From the IMG/VR virus record IMGVR_UViG_3300031510_000740, positions 1 to 30,244 of that record: a stretch of 30,244 bases of DNA. The stretch is one strand, 5' to 3'. Below, piece by piece: positions 14,533-21,494 of this stretch. Under the pieces are notes generated by a model. It was not told the DNA's origin. It saw only the letters and a program-made list of their open reading frames with translations, and searched no databases. Source of the DNA: a virus. The position numbers and the translations under genes are program-made. Within the stretch, counting starts at the first letter, position 1. Every line of letters begins with the position of its first letter.

Positions 14533-15222
14533 TTAACCTCTACCATTAGCAAACGACTGCTGTAGTTTAATATTATCCATAAACTCTTGTTGTACCTTTG
14601 CTTCTTCTTTGAAAGAACCTTTAAGTACTGTAGTCTGTGTAAGACTACTATGTGCCATAATGCCTCTATTCTCACAACAACCGTGTGTGGCTTGTATATA
14701 AACGCCTACGTCATTACTACCAGTGGCTTCCATAATCTCTCTAGCAATGTCGTTACATAGTTCTTCTTGTAACGTTCCACGTCTTGCACACCATTGTGCA
14801 ATCCTTGTGTACTTGCTTAGACCAATTAGTGTGTCAGCGGCAATGATACCAATGTATGCTACGCCTGTTACTGGCTGGTGATGATGTGAGCAAACACTTT
14901 TAAGTTCGCTACGCACAACCAACATGCCTTCGTATCTATCTTCTGTTACATTAGGAAACGCTGTTGCATTAGGCATAGGTTCGTACCTACCTGCCATTAG
15001 TTCTTTGATATACATTTTAGCAAGACGTCTACCAGTTTCCATACTGTTAGGATCGTTTTCAATATCAATAACTAGACTCTCTAGTACTGATTCAAACTTA
15101 GGTGTAAGCTCTTCGATAAGTGCTTGTTTGTCGCCTTCTTCCATGTACTCACTAATGTTACTACCAGCCCAAAACTTGCCGCCGGCTTGTAAGATACGTT
15201 GTTTTATTGTATCACTAATCAT
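14533..15222 (-). CDS. folE: GTP cyclohydrolase I (FolE)
   Basis: A 229-residue FolE that opens GTP to 7,8-dihydroneopterin triphosphate, the first step of both folate and 7-deazaguanine synthesis. The catalytic region is clear: VCSHHHQPVTGVAYIGI supplies the zinc Cys and His residues, GLSKYTRIAQWCARRGTLQE is the family's signature, and ATHGCCENRGI supplies the second zinc Cys. The length is near the bacterial norm (about 220). It overlaps an upstream small gene by eight bases. With QueE and DpdA in the same phage, the product is more likely for DNA modification than folate. Confidence 0.93.
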   Translation of the reverse strand: MISDTIKQRILQAGGKFWAGSNISEYMEEGDKQALIEELTPKFESVLESLVIDIENDPNSMETGRRLAKMYIKELMAGRYEPMPNATAFPNVTEDRYEGMLVVRSELKSVCSHHHQPVTGVAYIGIIAADTLIGLSKYTRIAQWCARRGTLQEELCNDIAREIMEATGSNDVGVYIQATHGCCENRGIMAHSSLTQTTVLKGSFKEEAKVQQEFMDNIKLQQSFANGRG

Positions 15223-15433
15223 TCTCTTGTTGTTCCTCTTCTTTGGATAATAATATAATCATTTCTTCTAGAGTGTCTATCTCTCTTTTAAGTTCTAGTT
15301 TTTCTAACTTCTCTGCATGAACAATAAAGTCATCAACATGTAAGTCGTAATCATCGGATATTTGTTTATCCATTACCCTATGTTTAGTTTTTAGGGTAAC
15401 TAAGTGGTTACGAAGGCTTACTAATGAACTCAT
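15215..15433 (-). CDS. Small coiled-coil protein, unknown function
   Basis: A 72-residue charged helical protein (KLEKLELKREIDTLEEMIIL), ending in acidic EEEQQEND. Likely a short coiled coil. It overlaps folE by 8 bases downstream and the next gene by 26 bases upstream. No function is visible. Confidence 0.6.
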   Translation of the reverse strand: MSSLVSLRNHLVTLKTKHRVMDKQISDDYDLHVDDFIVHAEKLEKLELKREIDTLEEMIILLSKEEEQQEND

Positions 15434-15614
15434 TATCCTCTCCTAATATGCCGTTAGCCCAGTTCTCTACTATGTCATTTGCATAGTGTATGCTTTTGTC
15501 TCTAATATCTATAGTACCAAACAGGTCCTTTTCCATTCCTATTTCACATAAATATTCTTTAAATAAATGTACAACAAAGCCATTGTCATTTACTATTTCT
15601 GCTGTTCTTTTCAT
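15408..15614 (-). CDS. Small protein, unknown function
   Basis: A 68-residue protein starting MKRTAEIVNDNGFVVHLFKE, slightly acidic and soluble. It overlaps the 34-residue membrane gene upstream (ATGA). No motif is recognised. Confidence 0.6.
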   Translation of the reverse strand: MKRTAEIVNDNGFVVHLFKEYLCEIGMEKDLFGTIDIRDKSIHYANDIVENWANGILGEDNEFISKPS

Positions 15615-15715
15615 TTTAATATGTTCCAGTTATGCTTTATAAACTCTCTTATTACATGCGTACCATATGCCGCCCATGCAAATGTGAAAACAAACCATAC
15701 TAATAATTCAATCAT
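15611..15715 (-). CDS. 34-residue single-pass membrane protein
   Basis: A tiny protein, MIELLVWFVFTFAWAAYG at the N-terminus and a basic C-terminal tail (REFIKHNWNILK), so one membrane helix with a probable cytoplasmic tail. Its ATG overlaps the phosphoribosyltransferase stop (ATGA) and its TGA overlaps the next ATG, which fits a real, coupled gene. Confidence 0.55.
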   Translation of the reverse strand: MIELLVWFVFTFAWAAYGTHVIREFIKHNWNILK

Positions 15716-16170
15716 TTCCACCACTCCTCGTAAGGGAATACTATCCATTGTTCTTCATCTGGTGTAACTTCCTTTGCAGTATAGTCAACTTTCTTACCAA
15801 AATTACTGGACAACTTATCATATATTGTACAGTATCTGGGAGCCATTGTCAACAGTTTTTCGCAACTTTCATCAATTATATTGAGTGTTGATCCACTATC
15901 GTTAATGTCATCGCATATTAATATGTTCTTACCATTGTATTTAGACAAAAGTTGTTCAAGTGCGCCATTATCCTCGACTGTATGATCTCTTAGACTTAAT
16001 TGGAAGCCTTCAAACGGTATATTCCAGTAATGACTGAGCATTACTCCCATTGGGTAACCGCCTCTTCCAGGTCCTAATATAACATCGGGCTTATACTTAT
16101 CTACTGCCATTGCCCGGCATATTGTTGCAACGTTGCTGTTAAATTCTTCCCAGGTGTGGTAGTACTTCAT
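15712..16170 (-). CDS. Purine-type phosphoribosyltransferase
   Basis: A 152-residue phosphoribosyltransferase. The PRPP-binding loop is ILICDDINDSGSTL, matching the family's two acidic residues followed by a Gly/Thr-rich turn. The N-terminal part has DVILGPGRGGYPMGVML, as in xanthine/hypoxanthine-guanine enzymes such as Gpt. It would convert a free purine base plus PRPP to the nucleotide. The ATG at 16170, one base after groES, is preferred to a TTG nine bases earlier. Near folE it could return guanine, released by DpdA, to the GTP pool. The base preference cannot be read from sequence alone. Confidence 0.8.
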   Translation of the reverse strand: MKYYHTWEEFNSNVATICRAMAVDKYKPDVILGPGRGGYPMGVMLSHYWNIPFEGFQLSLRDHTVEDNGALEQLLSKYNGKNILICDDINDSGSTLNIIDESCEKLLTMAPRYCTIYDKLSSNFGKKVDYTAKEVTPDEEQWIVFPYEEWWK

Positions 16171-16171
16171 G

Positions 16172-16453
16172 TTACTCAACTATACCAAACACATCAGACT
16201 CGGATAGGATAATAAACTCCTCTCCATCAATTTCAATCTTGTCGCCGTTGTTTGGGCCAAACATAATATAGTCACCGACTTGACATTCAAGTGGGATAAC
16301 AATATCTAACTTACTTTTCTTTCCTGGACCTACTGCTATGACTTCGCCTTCTGCTGGCTTGTCTTTAGCAACACTAGTTAAGATAATACCGCCTGACGTT
16401 TTAGTCATGCTAGTTTTACGCTTCACTAATAGTTTATCGTGTAATGGTTGCAT
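16172..16453 (-). CDS. GroES-like co-chaperonin
   Basis: A 93-residue GroES-family protein. It begins MQPLHDKLLVKRK, carries the mobile-loop sequence SMTKTSGGIIL at about 15-25, and continues with GEVIAVGPGK and VGDYIMFGPNNGDKIEIDGEEF, all typical of GroES. It would cap the host GroEL so that phage proteins, such as the capsid protein in T4 with gp31, can fold. No GroEL is encoded here, so it must act with the host chaperonin. The AAGGAA ribosome-binding site precedes the ATG. Confidence 0.95.
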   Translation of the reverse strand: MQPLHDKLLVKRKTSMTKTSGGIILTSVAKDKPAEGEVIAVGPGKKSKLDIVIPLECQVGDYIMFGPNNGDKIEIDGEEFIILSESDVFGIVE

Positions 16454-16462
16454 AATGGTTCC

Positions 16463-17449
16463 TTATAAATTATGTTTACGTTTCAGCTTTGGCTTCTGCC
16501 AAGCCAGTTCATCAACAATGATATCGTTGATTGTTTTTGTAGGCTCCCAACCCAAGTTGTCCTTAGCAAATGTTACATCTGCATAAGTCTTAACCATGTC
16601 GCCTGATCGTGGAGCAACTAAATTGGTGTTAATGTCTTCGCCTAGTTCAGTTTCTACTGCTTTAATTAGCTCTAGTACACTAACTGGTGTGCTGTTACCT
16701 AAGTTGTATGTGTTGTTAATACCATTATCAAACATTTGATGTAGTGCTAAAAGGAAACCTCTAGCAATATCGTTGATGTGAGTATAGTCTCTTAAACATG
16801 TTCCATCTGGTGTGTCATAGTCGTCACCACATATATCAAACACTTCGTTTGTTAATGCCTTCTCTACTATGATAGGTAGTACATGTACATACGGAGTCTT
16901 TTGATATCCGTTCTTGCCTGCATTACTTCCAGCTACGTTAAACAATCTTAGAATGCTGTAGTTCATATCATAAACATCACAGTAGTCTTTAATTATTTGT
17001 TCACATATCTGCTTTGTTCTTCCATATGGATTGATTGGAAACATTGGGTCTGTTTCTTTATAGGACCCGTCTTCATGAATGCTGTGTCCATATACACTAC
17101 TGCTTGATGCAAACATAAAGTTCTTTACGCCAGCTTCAACACATACGTTTAGTAAACTAATAGTCTGCTCTACGTTGTCGTGATATGTATCCTTAGGATT
17201 AATTACACTGTTAGGTACGCTGTTGTTTGCCGCAATATGGATAACACATTCAGGCTGAATAATATCTATTACACCTTTAACTTGTTTTGTATTAATCTCG
17301 AACGGATACTGGACTACGCCTGGTATATCACGTTTACGTCTATCAATATTAAATACATTATATCCACTAGCAACTAGCAGTTCGCAGACATTACTGCCTA
17401 TAAATCCACTGCCACCTGTTACTACAATTGCTTTCTCATCATTATTCAT
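16463..17449 (-). CDS. NAD-dependent UDP-sugar epimerase (GalE-like)
   Basis: A short-chain-dehydrogenase-fold sugar-nucleotide epimerase of 328 residues. VVTGGSGFIGSN near the N-terminus is the NAD-binding GxxGxxG. FASSSSVYG and YGRTKQICE give the catalytic Ser/Thr and the YxxxK pair. LRLFNVAGSNAGKNG and the later HINDIARG and NLGNSTPVSVLEL are typical GalE positions. The frame is open to 17497, but the ATG at 17449 has a strong AAGGAG ribosome-binding site and does not overlap the upstream gene. It is probably a UDP-glucose/UDP-GlcNAc 4-epimerase supplying sugars to the adjacent glycosyltransferase. Confidence 0.88.
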   Translation of the reverse strand: MNNDEKAIVVTGGSGFIGSNVCELLVASGYNVFNIDRRKRDIPGVVQYPFEINTKQVKGVIDIIQPECVIHIAANNSVPNSVINPKDTYHDNVEQTISLLNVCVEAGVKNFMFASSSSVYGHSIHEDGSYKETDPMFPINPYGRTKQICEQIIKDYCDVYDMNYSILRLFNVAGSNAGKNGYQKTPYVHVLPIIVEKALTNEVFDICGDDYDTPDGTCLRDYTHINDIARGFLLALHQMFDNGINNTYNLGNSTPVSVLELIKAVETELGEDINTNLVAPRSGDMVKTYADVTFAKDNLGWEPTKTINDIIVDELAWQKPKLKRKHNL

Positions 17450-17462
17450 TGCTATCTCCTTC

Positions 17463-18662
17463 TTATTCCGTTTCTGAGCGATCGAAACCGCCATCACTTC
17501 TTAAACTCGCACTAAGCGGGTCTAGTAAAACTTGCTCTCTCCTTGAAAGACCCTTAGATTGATTAACTTCAGCGTACTCAAGTTCTAACTTTTGATCTCT
17601 TCTTGAAAGGCCCTTACTATCGCCAATTACTTCATACAATGCTTTACCACTGAAGAAGTCGTTTTTTAACTGTTCTGCTAACTGTTCGTTATCGTCTGAC
17701 ATAAGCCAATTAAATGCTAACATGCCTCGAATCTTATCAATCAACTTGTCCTTGTGCGTTAAGTAACTATCCCAACTCTCTGTCCATTCGCTTGGGTACT
17801 TAAACTTGTCATCATACATTTCTGTATAACTTAATCTGTCCGGGACCAATGGTGTCGCACCAACCAATGCTCCTTCAAAGCAACTGATACCTAATGTTTC
17901 TTGTGTGTTAGCACTGAACACTATCTTACTACGCATGAGTAAACTATGATACTCATCCTTACTAAGGTTTTGTTCTTGTGCAACTATAAAGTCTACATCT
18001 TCAAATGCTTCGCCTAAATCTTTAAATATCTCCACTTGCTTTTCAGGTGCTACCCTGTGTGGAAATAATACTATATCGTTTTTACTTGTAGGTATATTGT
18101 ACTCAGCAAGTAAATGCTCCAAGTACTCCATGGGCCATCCCACCCTGTGAATCTTATTAGTATCCACATTCGGGAATGACTGCATGAATAAGTCGATATG
18201 GAAATCTGTAGCAAAGAAGTTATGATCAAATACATTGAACATACTTTCTTCCGCAAGCCTTACCCAAGGCGCATCACCAATTAGTCTACCTAAAAAGTCC
18301 GCTGGGTCATAAGATCCTGCATGCCACATGCCACCAATTTTAACTTTAACACCTAATAACTCTGACATATATTTTAGTTGTAACACAGTTGGATTCCAAG
18401 CATCAGTATAGAGGAAGTAATCTCCATCTTGTACTGTACCATCCGCAAACATTTGACTAATAGTCTTTAACTGTTCGCTCTTCCAATAGTTAGTTCCGCT
18501 AAAGTTTAAGAATGCCCCAGGAGTTGTATCCTGCGGTGCATCACTCGGCCCTTGTATAACTTTAACTTCCAGTCCTGAGTCTTTCATTTGCCTAGGCAAC
18601 CACGTCTTCCACTGAGCGGTGTAGCGTGTTTCAACAGGTTCTAGCTCAACAATATAAATCAT
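17463..18662 (-). CDS. Glycosyltransferase, GT-B type, with repeat tail
   Basis: A 399-residue protein. The core, residues about 1-340, looks like a GT-B glycosyltransferase: the donor half has VLFPHRVAPEKQVEIF, and SANTQETLGISCFEGALVG carries the E-x7-E motif of retaining group 1 enzymes. The last 55 residues are different, containing SKGLSRRDQ and SKGLSRREQ 20 residues apart and a polar end (SLRSDGGFDRSETE). The DNA shows the same duplication at 17533-17560 and 17593-17620. With GalE directly downstream it may decorate phage DNA, virion or host glycans; the acceptor is unknown. Confidence 0.8.
   Translation of the reverse strand: MIYIVELEPVETRYTAQWKTWLPRQMKDSGLEVKVIQGPSDAPQDTTPGAFLNFSGTNYWKSEQLKTISQMFADGTVQDGDYFLYTDAWNPTVLQLKYMSELLGVKVKIGGMWHAGSYDPADFLGRLIGDAPWVRLAEESMFNVFDHNFFATDFHIDLFMQSFPNVDTNKIHRVGWPMEYLEHLLAEYNIPTSKNDIVLFPHRVAPEKQVEIFKDLGEAFEDVDFIVAQEQNLSKDEYHSLLMRSKIVFSANTQETLGISCFEGALVGATPLVPDRLSYTEMYDDKFKYPSEWTESWDSYLTHKDKLIDKIRGMLAFNWLMSDDNEQLAEQLKNDFFSGKALYEVIGDSKGLSRRDQKLELEYAEVNQSKGLSRREQVLLDPLSASLRSDGGFDRSETE
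17533..17620 (-). repeat. Two direct repeats, 60-base period, in glycosyltransferase tail
   Basis: The 28-base segments at 17533-17560 and 17593-17620 match at most positions and are offset by exactly 60 bases (20 codons), encoding SKGLSRREQ and SKGLSRRDQ. The differences include synonymous ones, so the duplication is older than the one at 5571-5630. Confidence 0.75.
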
Positions 18663-18665
18663 AAT

Positions 18666-18839
18666 TTATCCAGCGTTTTTGCTTTCTTGGATTTCTTTTC
18701 TTCTATCACCAGCAAGGTTTTTGATATCCATCAATGCCTTTCTAGCTCTAGTACCTGCGGCTTTGTTGCCACCTTCGAACTTCTCGCTTTCTTCGATGTA
18801 TGTCTCGAATGCCGCTTTCATTTTTAAATGTGCTTCCAT
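18666..18839 (-). CDS. Histone H1/Hc1-like small basic protein
   Basis: A 57-residue helical protein starting MEAHLKMKAAFETYIEESEK. The segment EGGNKAAGTRARKALMDIKN resembles the (E)xGNKAAGTRARK pattern of Hc1/H1-like DNA-binding proteins in bacteria and phages. It would bind DNA or another polymer through its Arg/Lys. AGGAGAAT is just before the ATG. It is immediately upstream of the glycosyltransferase, which need not mean a shared job. Confidence 0.7.
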   Translation of the reverse strand: MEAHLKMKAAFETYIEESEKFEGGNKAAGTRARKALMDIKNLAGDRRKEIQESKNAG

Positions 18840-18863
18840 AATATTCTCCTTAAGAATTGTTTA

Positions 18864-19334
18864 TTAATCATCAAGTCCCTTAACATAAGTTGCTTGACTG
18901 TCGTCCTTATAAGGGTTACCACCCTCATACCAACTACCCTCAGCTCTATCCGTTACCGGAACATCACTGTATGGATAATCTATCTCGCACCCGTTTTCAT
19001 TATCTTCGGCTACTGAAATCTTTATATCACGATTAGGATACTTTACTTGTATCTCTGTCGCTAATTCATCTGCAATCATTTCGCATGACTTAAAGTCCAG
19101 TTGTATAACGTCTCCGCTATACAACCTTTCTAGCCAGCGTTTAAACTGTATAAATTCAATGTCTCTATCGTTATGGAATATTTCTATCCAAACTCTAAAG
19201 TAAAAAGTATGTCTGTGAGGATAACCTAGAAAAGATACATCGTCCCAACCGCCAGTAGCGAGTTTAGGATCCGTGTCTGCTCCAGGATACTTGTGAATTC
19301 CTTCCTTCGTAAATGTTACCCAAATACTTCTCAT
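18864..19334 (-). CDS. QueD/PTPS-like protein, degenerate active site
   Basis: A 156-residue protein that looks like a 6-carboxytetrahydropterin synthase. TFTKEGIHKYPG gives a His in place of the first zinc ligand, and GYPHRHTFYFRVWIEI gives an HxH in place of HGH. SCEMIADELATEI matches the helix before the last strand, and ISVAEDNENGCEI matches the catalytic Glu and following GC. The nucleophilic Cys normally a few residues before HGH is not seen, nor is the LDHxxLN His. It may catalyse the QueD step in another way or have a new role. The ATG at 19334 with AAGGAA is chosen over a preceding TTG. Confidence 0.65.
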   Translation of the reverse strand: MRSIWVTFTKEGIHKYPGADTDPKLATGGWDDVSFLGYPHRHTFYFRVWIEIFHNDRDIEFIQFKRWLERLYSGDVIQLDFKSCEMIADELATEIQVKYPNRDIKISVAEDNENGCEIDYPYSDVPVTDRAEGSWYEGGNPYKDDSQATYVKGLDD

Positions 19335-19343
19335 CAATATTCC

Positions 19344-19541
19344 TTATACAATATTAGTTGCTTGTGGGCCTTTCGGTCCATCTTCGACATCGTATGATAC
19401 TTTTTGATTCTCATCAAGTGAAGCATACCCGTCTGTTTTTATAGCTGAAAAATGTGCGAACACATCTTTTCCACCGTCGTCAGGCGTAATAAATCCAAAA
19501 CCTTTAGATGTATTAAACCATTTTACTGTTCCATTTGCCAT
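19344..19541 (-). CDS. Cold-shock-domain protein (CspA-like)
   Basis: A 65-residue cold-shock protein with both RNA-binding motifs: KGFGFI (RNP1) and VFAHF (RNP2), in the order [19 protein letters not shown] and [10 protein letters not shown]. The length is the bacterial standard. Such proteins bind single-stranded RNA and DNA and melt structure. The leader of about 80 bases can form a long hairpin (19558-19601). The QueD-like gene follows nine bases after its stop. GAGAGAAATAAA precedes the ATG. Confidence 0.95.
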   Translation of the reverse strand: MANGTVKWFNTSKGFGFITPDDGGKDVFAHFSAIKTDGYASLDENQKVSYDVEDGPKGPQATNIV

Positions 19542-19557
19542 TTTATTTCTCTCTTTG

Positions 19558-19601
19558 TGAAGTCTTACCTTCGGTTATTAATTCTAAAGGTAATTCCTTC
19601 A
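19558..19601 (-). promoter_or_regulatory. Imperfect hairpin in cold-shock gene leader
   Basis: TGAAG (19558-19562) pairs with CTTCA (19597-19601) and TTACCTT (19565-19571) with AAGGTAA (19587-19593), leaving a 15-base loop. There is no T tract, so it is not a normal terminator. It ends about 16 bases before the start codon and could affect translation or mRNA stability. Confidence 0.5.
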
Positions 19602-19619
19602 AAATATTACTTGCCTTAC

Positions 19620-20306
19620 TCAAAGTTTCACCTTAAAGTTAAACATGAAGATGCTTTCATCTTCGTAATCCTGTGTGTATTCGTTTGCTAAACCAATACT
19701 AAATCTTTCTGTAATCGCATAACTAAGTTCTTGTTCCATTCTCAAGTAATACTCATCACTGTTTTCGTGTAGTATTTTATTAGTTAATGTTAAATTTGCT
19801 GTGGGCTTCCATTCTATCCACACACTAGTTCGTAGAATCAGTTCAGTATCCATAGCTTTCAAATATGCCAATGATGACTCTGTACTAATCTTCCACTTGT
19901 CGTTCTTAAATAATTTGTATCCGTACCCAAGTCCTGCTACTGTTCTTAGTGAGTAGTCTCTAAACTTATCAGCATCTGTTTGTAATACTGCAAGTACATA
20001 CATCTTTTCGTTGATGTCTTTGTTGAGCTTCCAGTTAGTATACAAACTTTGTTGACGCTTGTCACTGTCTGCATAACTTGTATAAAAGTCTGCTTCAATT
20101 GTGTACTGCCAACCGTTCTCTAAATCTTTTCTATGGTCGAAGTCTAAGTTAATCTGTACATCTTCATCTACATTAAAAAAGTCTCCGCCTCCACTAATGC
20201 TAGTGTCTGCATTGGCTTCTTGAGCCCATAGCATAAACACCATAATAGCCGCTACAATATATAGTGGGCTAAAGTTGATGTGGAAGTTTTTATCGAATTT
20301 AGTCAT
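19620..20306 (-). CDS. DUF481-like outer-membrane beta-barrel protein
   Basis: A 228-residue protein. A hydrophobic segment at about 14-32 with WAQEANADT looks like a signal peptide cut after residue 34. The mature part is a run of short amphipathic strands with alternating aromatic residues (WQYTIEADFYTSYADSD, QSLYTNWKLNK, YSLRTVAGLGYGYKLF, LILRTSVWIEW), ending FMFNFKVKL. The pattern and length are those of DUF481/YdiY-type outer-membrane beta-barrels. An outer-membrane location is likely. A phage-encoded barrel might modify the host surface, for instance against superinfection. Confidence 0.72.
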   Translation of the reverse strand: MTKFDKNFHINFSPLYIVAAIMVFMLWAQEANADTSISGGGDFFNVDEDVQINLDFDHRKDLENGWQYTIEADFYTSYADSDKRQQSLYTNWKLNKDINEKMYVLAVLQTDADKFRDYSLRTVAGLGYGYKLFKNDKWKISTESSLAYLKAMDTELILRTSVWIEWKPTANLTLTNKILHENSDEYYLRMEQELSYAITERFSIGLANEYTQDYEDESIFMFNFKVKL

Positions 20307-20512
20307 TACTTGTCCTTTAGCTCGTCCAGAGCCTGTTGTCTAGTGATGTTCATTTTGTCCAATGCTTCTGTAATTTCAAAGTCGTAATACTTGCCTGTAA
20401 ACTTTCTCAATTTATTACGCTCTGTTAACATTACACTTGATTCCCATAGCATATAACCAGAGGCTAAACCTACTGATATACCTATAACAATTATTACAAA
20501 ATCTAATATCAA
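20306..20512 (-). CDS. Small single-pass membrane protein
   Basis: A 68-residue protein with an N-terminal membrane segment (LDFVIIVIGISVGLASGYML) and a charged helical tail. Its stop overlaps the DUF481-like start by one base (TAATG), so the two are coupled, and it overlaps the upstream gene by four. Function unknown; its coupling suggests it might act in the envelope too. Confidence 0.6.
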   Translation of the reverse strand: MILDFVIIVIGISVGLASGYMLWESSVMLTERNKLRKFTGKYYDFEITEALDKMNITRQQALDELKDK

Positions 20513-20721
20513 CTGTTTCGTCTCCTTCCTTTATATCTACTTCTCTTGGGCTTAGGATTCTCTGCTACGATTTCTTCTTCGTATTCTTCCATCTCTTCGT
20601 CCAAGTCTTGTTGGTTAAAGTCTTCTAGCTTTGCCTTAAATGCAGTAACAAGGTCCATGAGTTCATGTCCAATGTCAGCATCGTCATTCGTATCTAGTTC
20701 TATTTCAAATTTTATCTTCAT
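20509..20721 (-). CDS. Small acidic protein with basic tail
   Basis: A 70-residue protein: an acidic first part (EEMEEYEEEIVAEN) followed by a very basic end (KPKRSRYKGRRRNS). The charge split suggests binding to nucleic acid or a protein partner. It is the first gene after the sigma70 promoter at 20743-20771 and so should be early. No family is recognised. Confidence 0.6.
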   Translation of the reverse strand: MKIKFEIELDTNDDADIGHELMDLVTAFKAKLEDFNQQDLDEEMEEYEEEIVAENPKPKRSRYKGRRRNS

Positions 20722-20742
20722 AAGTTCTTCACATTAATATAT

Positions 20743-20771
20743 ATTATATGTTCTTTACTGGCACATGTCAA
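20743..20771 (-). promoter_or_regulatory. Sigma70-type early promoter for the 20721-downward unit
   Basis: On the minus strand there is TTGACA (20766-20771), a 17-base spacer and TATAAT (20743-20748), just before the gene at 20721. It is probably the start of a long transcript through the DUF481-like, csp and QueD-like genes. The sequence around -10 (TATAATATATATTAA) is like that of the ligase promoter. Confidence 0.85.
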
Positions 20772-20787
20772 CCATTTTTTTTGGTAA

Positions 20788-21318
20788 TTAATCAATTACT
20801 TCGTCTCCAACATAGTCGGACCAATCGGTGTATTTGGATCTATCCATCAAGTCATGCAACTGATGACACCAAACACCTGTGTTAGTTCCTTTAAAGGAAC
20901 TGTCGTCTAGTTTGACAGTTGTGTTATAGTTAAACAGTTTAATGTTAGGTAACCTAACAGCAATCATAGGTATAAACTTGTTATAGTCTGTCCAACCGTT
21001 ATCATGAAACCATTCATAATTAGCATAGCCACTATCAAAGTCTAGTGTTATCCAAATGTCTGCTTTTATTAGCTCTGAAATTATATGATCCCACTGATCC
21101 CATTGGTCTGCATCCTCGCCGGGTTGGAAAGAGTCAGCACAACCTAAGTACGCATGGTCAATGCCGTTGTCTAAGCACCGCTGTAATATCTCTTTAGAGT
21201 TCTGTTTGCCAATAACAAACAATGTTTTCTTACCATACAACGGAGTACGCTCTACTTCAATACCTATAAAAAACTTAGGATCTTCTCCAAAGTTATCTCT
21301 GCCTTCTACTGTCGTCAT
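20788..21318 (-). CDS. Conserved marine T4-like phage protein, unknown function
   Basis: A 176-residue protein. It contains FFIGIEVERTPLYGKKTLFV at the N-terminus, HAYLGCADSFQP, then ITLDFD, FIPMIAVRLPNIKLFNYNT and GVWCHQLHDL. I recognise the pattern as a common unknown in marine T4-like phages, often near the deazaguanine genes as here, but know no activity. The alternating beta/alpha pattern suggests a small alpha/beta (perhaps TIM-barrel-like) enzyme. It contains a perfect 18-base palindrome. It overlaps the 59-residue gene upstream by four bases. Confidence 0.7.
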   Translation of the reverse strand: MTTVEGRDNFGEDPKFFIGIEVERTPLYGKKTLFVIGKQNSKEILQRCLDNGIDHAYLGCADSFQPGEDADQWDQWDHIISELIKADIWITLDFDSGYANYEWFHDNGWTDYNKFIPMIAVRLPNIKLFNYNTTVKLDDSSFKGTNTGVWCHQLHDLMDRSKYTDWSDYVGDEVID

Positions 21319-21494
21319 ACTATGTAATCTCCTCTGTCTTTTGTCGCTGTTCTCTTCTTACCCGATGGACTAGTGTACTCTTCTTTTATACCTTTCGTAC
21401 CACCTTCTCCGGTGAACACTTTATATACGGCATACAATGTTACTATGAATAGTACCGACATAAAGATAATCATGTTAATATCCATCATGTCCAT
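21315..21494 (-). CDS. 59-residue single-pass membrane protein
   Basis: A short protein starting MDMMDINMIIFMSVLFIVTL, one membrane helix, followed by a basic polar tail (KEEYTSPSGKKRTATKDRGD). The AGGAG ribosome-binding site and overlaps with neighbours at both ends (10 bases upstream, ATGA downstream) support it. Function unknown. Confidence 0.6.
   Translation of the reverse strand: MDMMDINMIIFMSVLFIVTLYAVYKVFTGEGGTKGIKEEYTSPSGKKRTATKDRGDYIV

Noticed and set aside
16463-17497. Longer GalE-like form starting at 17497
   Set aside because: The extra 16 residues overlap the glycosyltransferase end and do not belong to the Rossmann start; the ATG at 17449 has a strong AAGGAG site.
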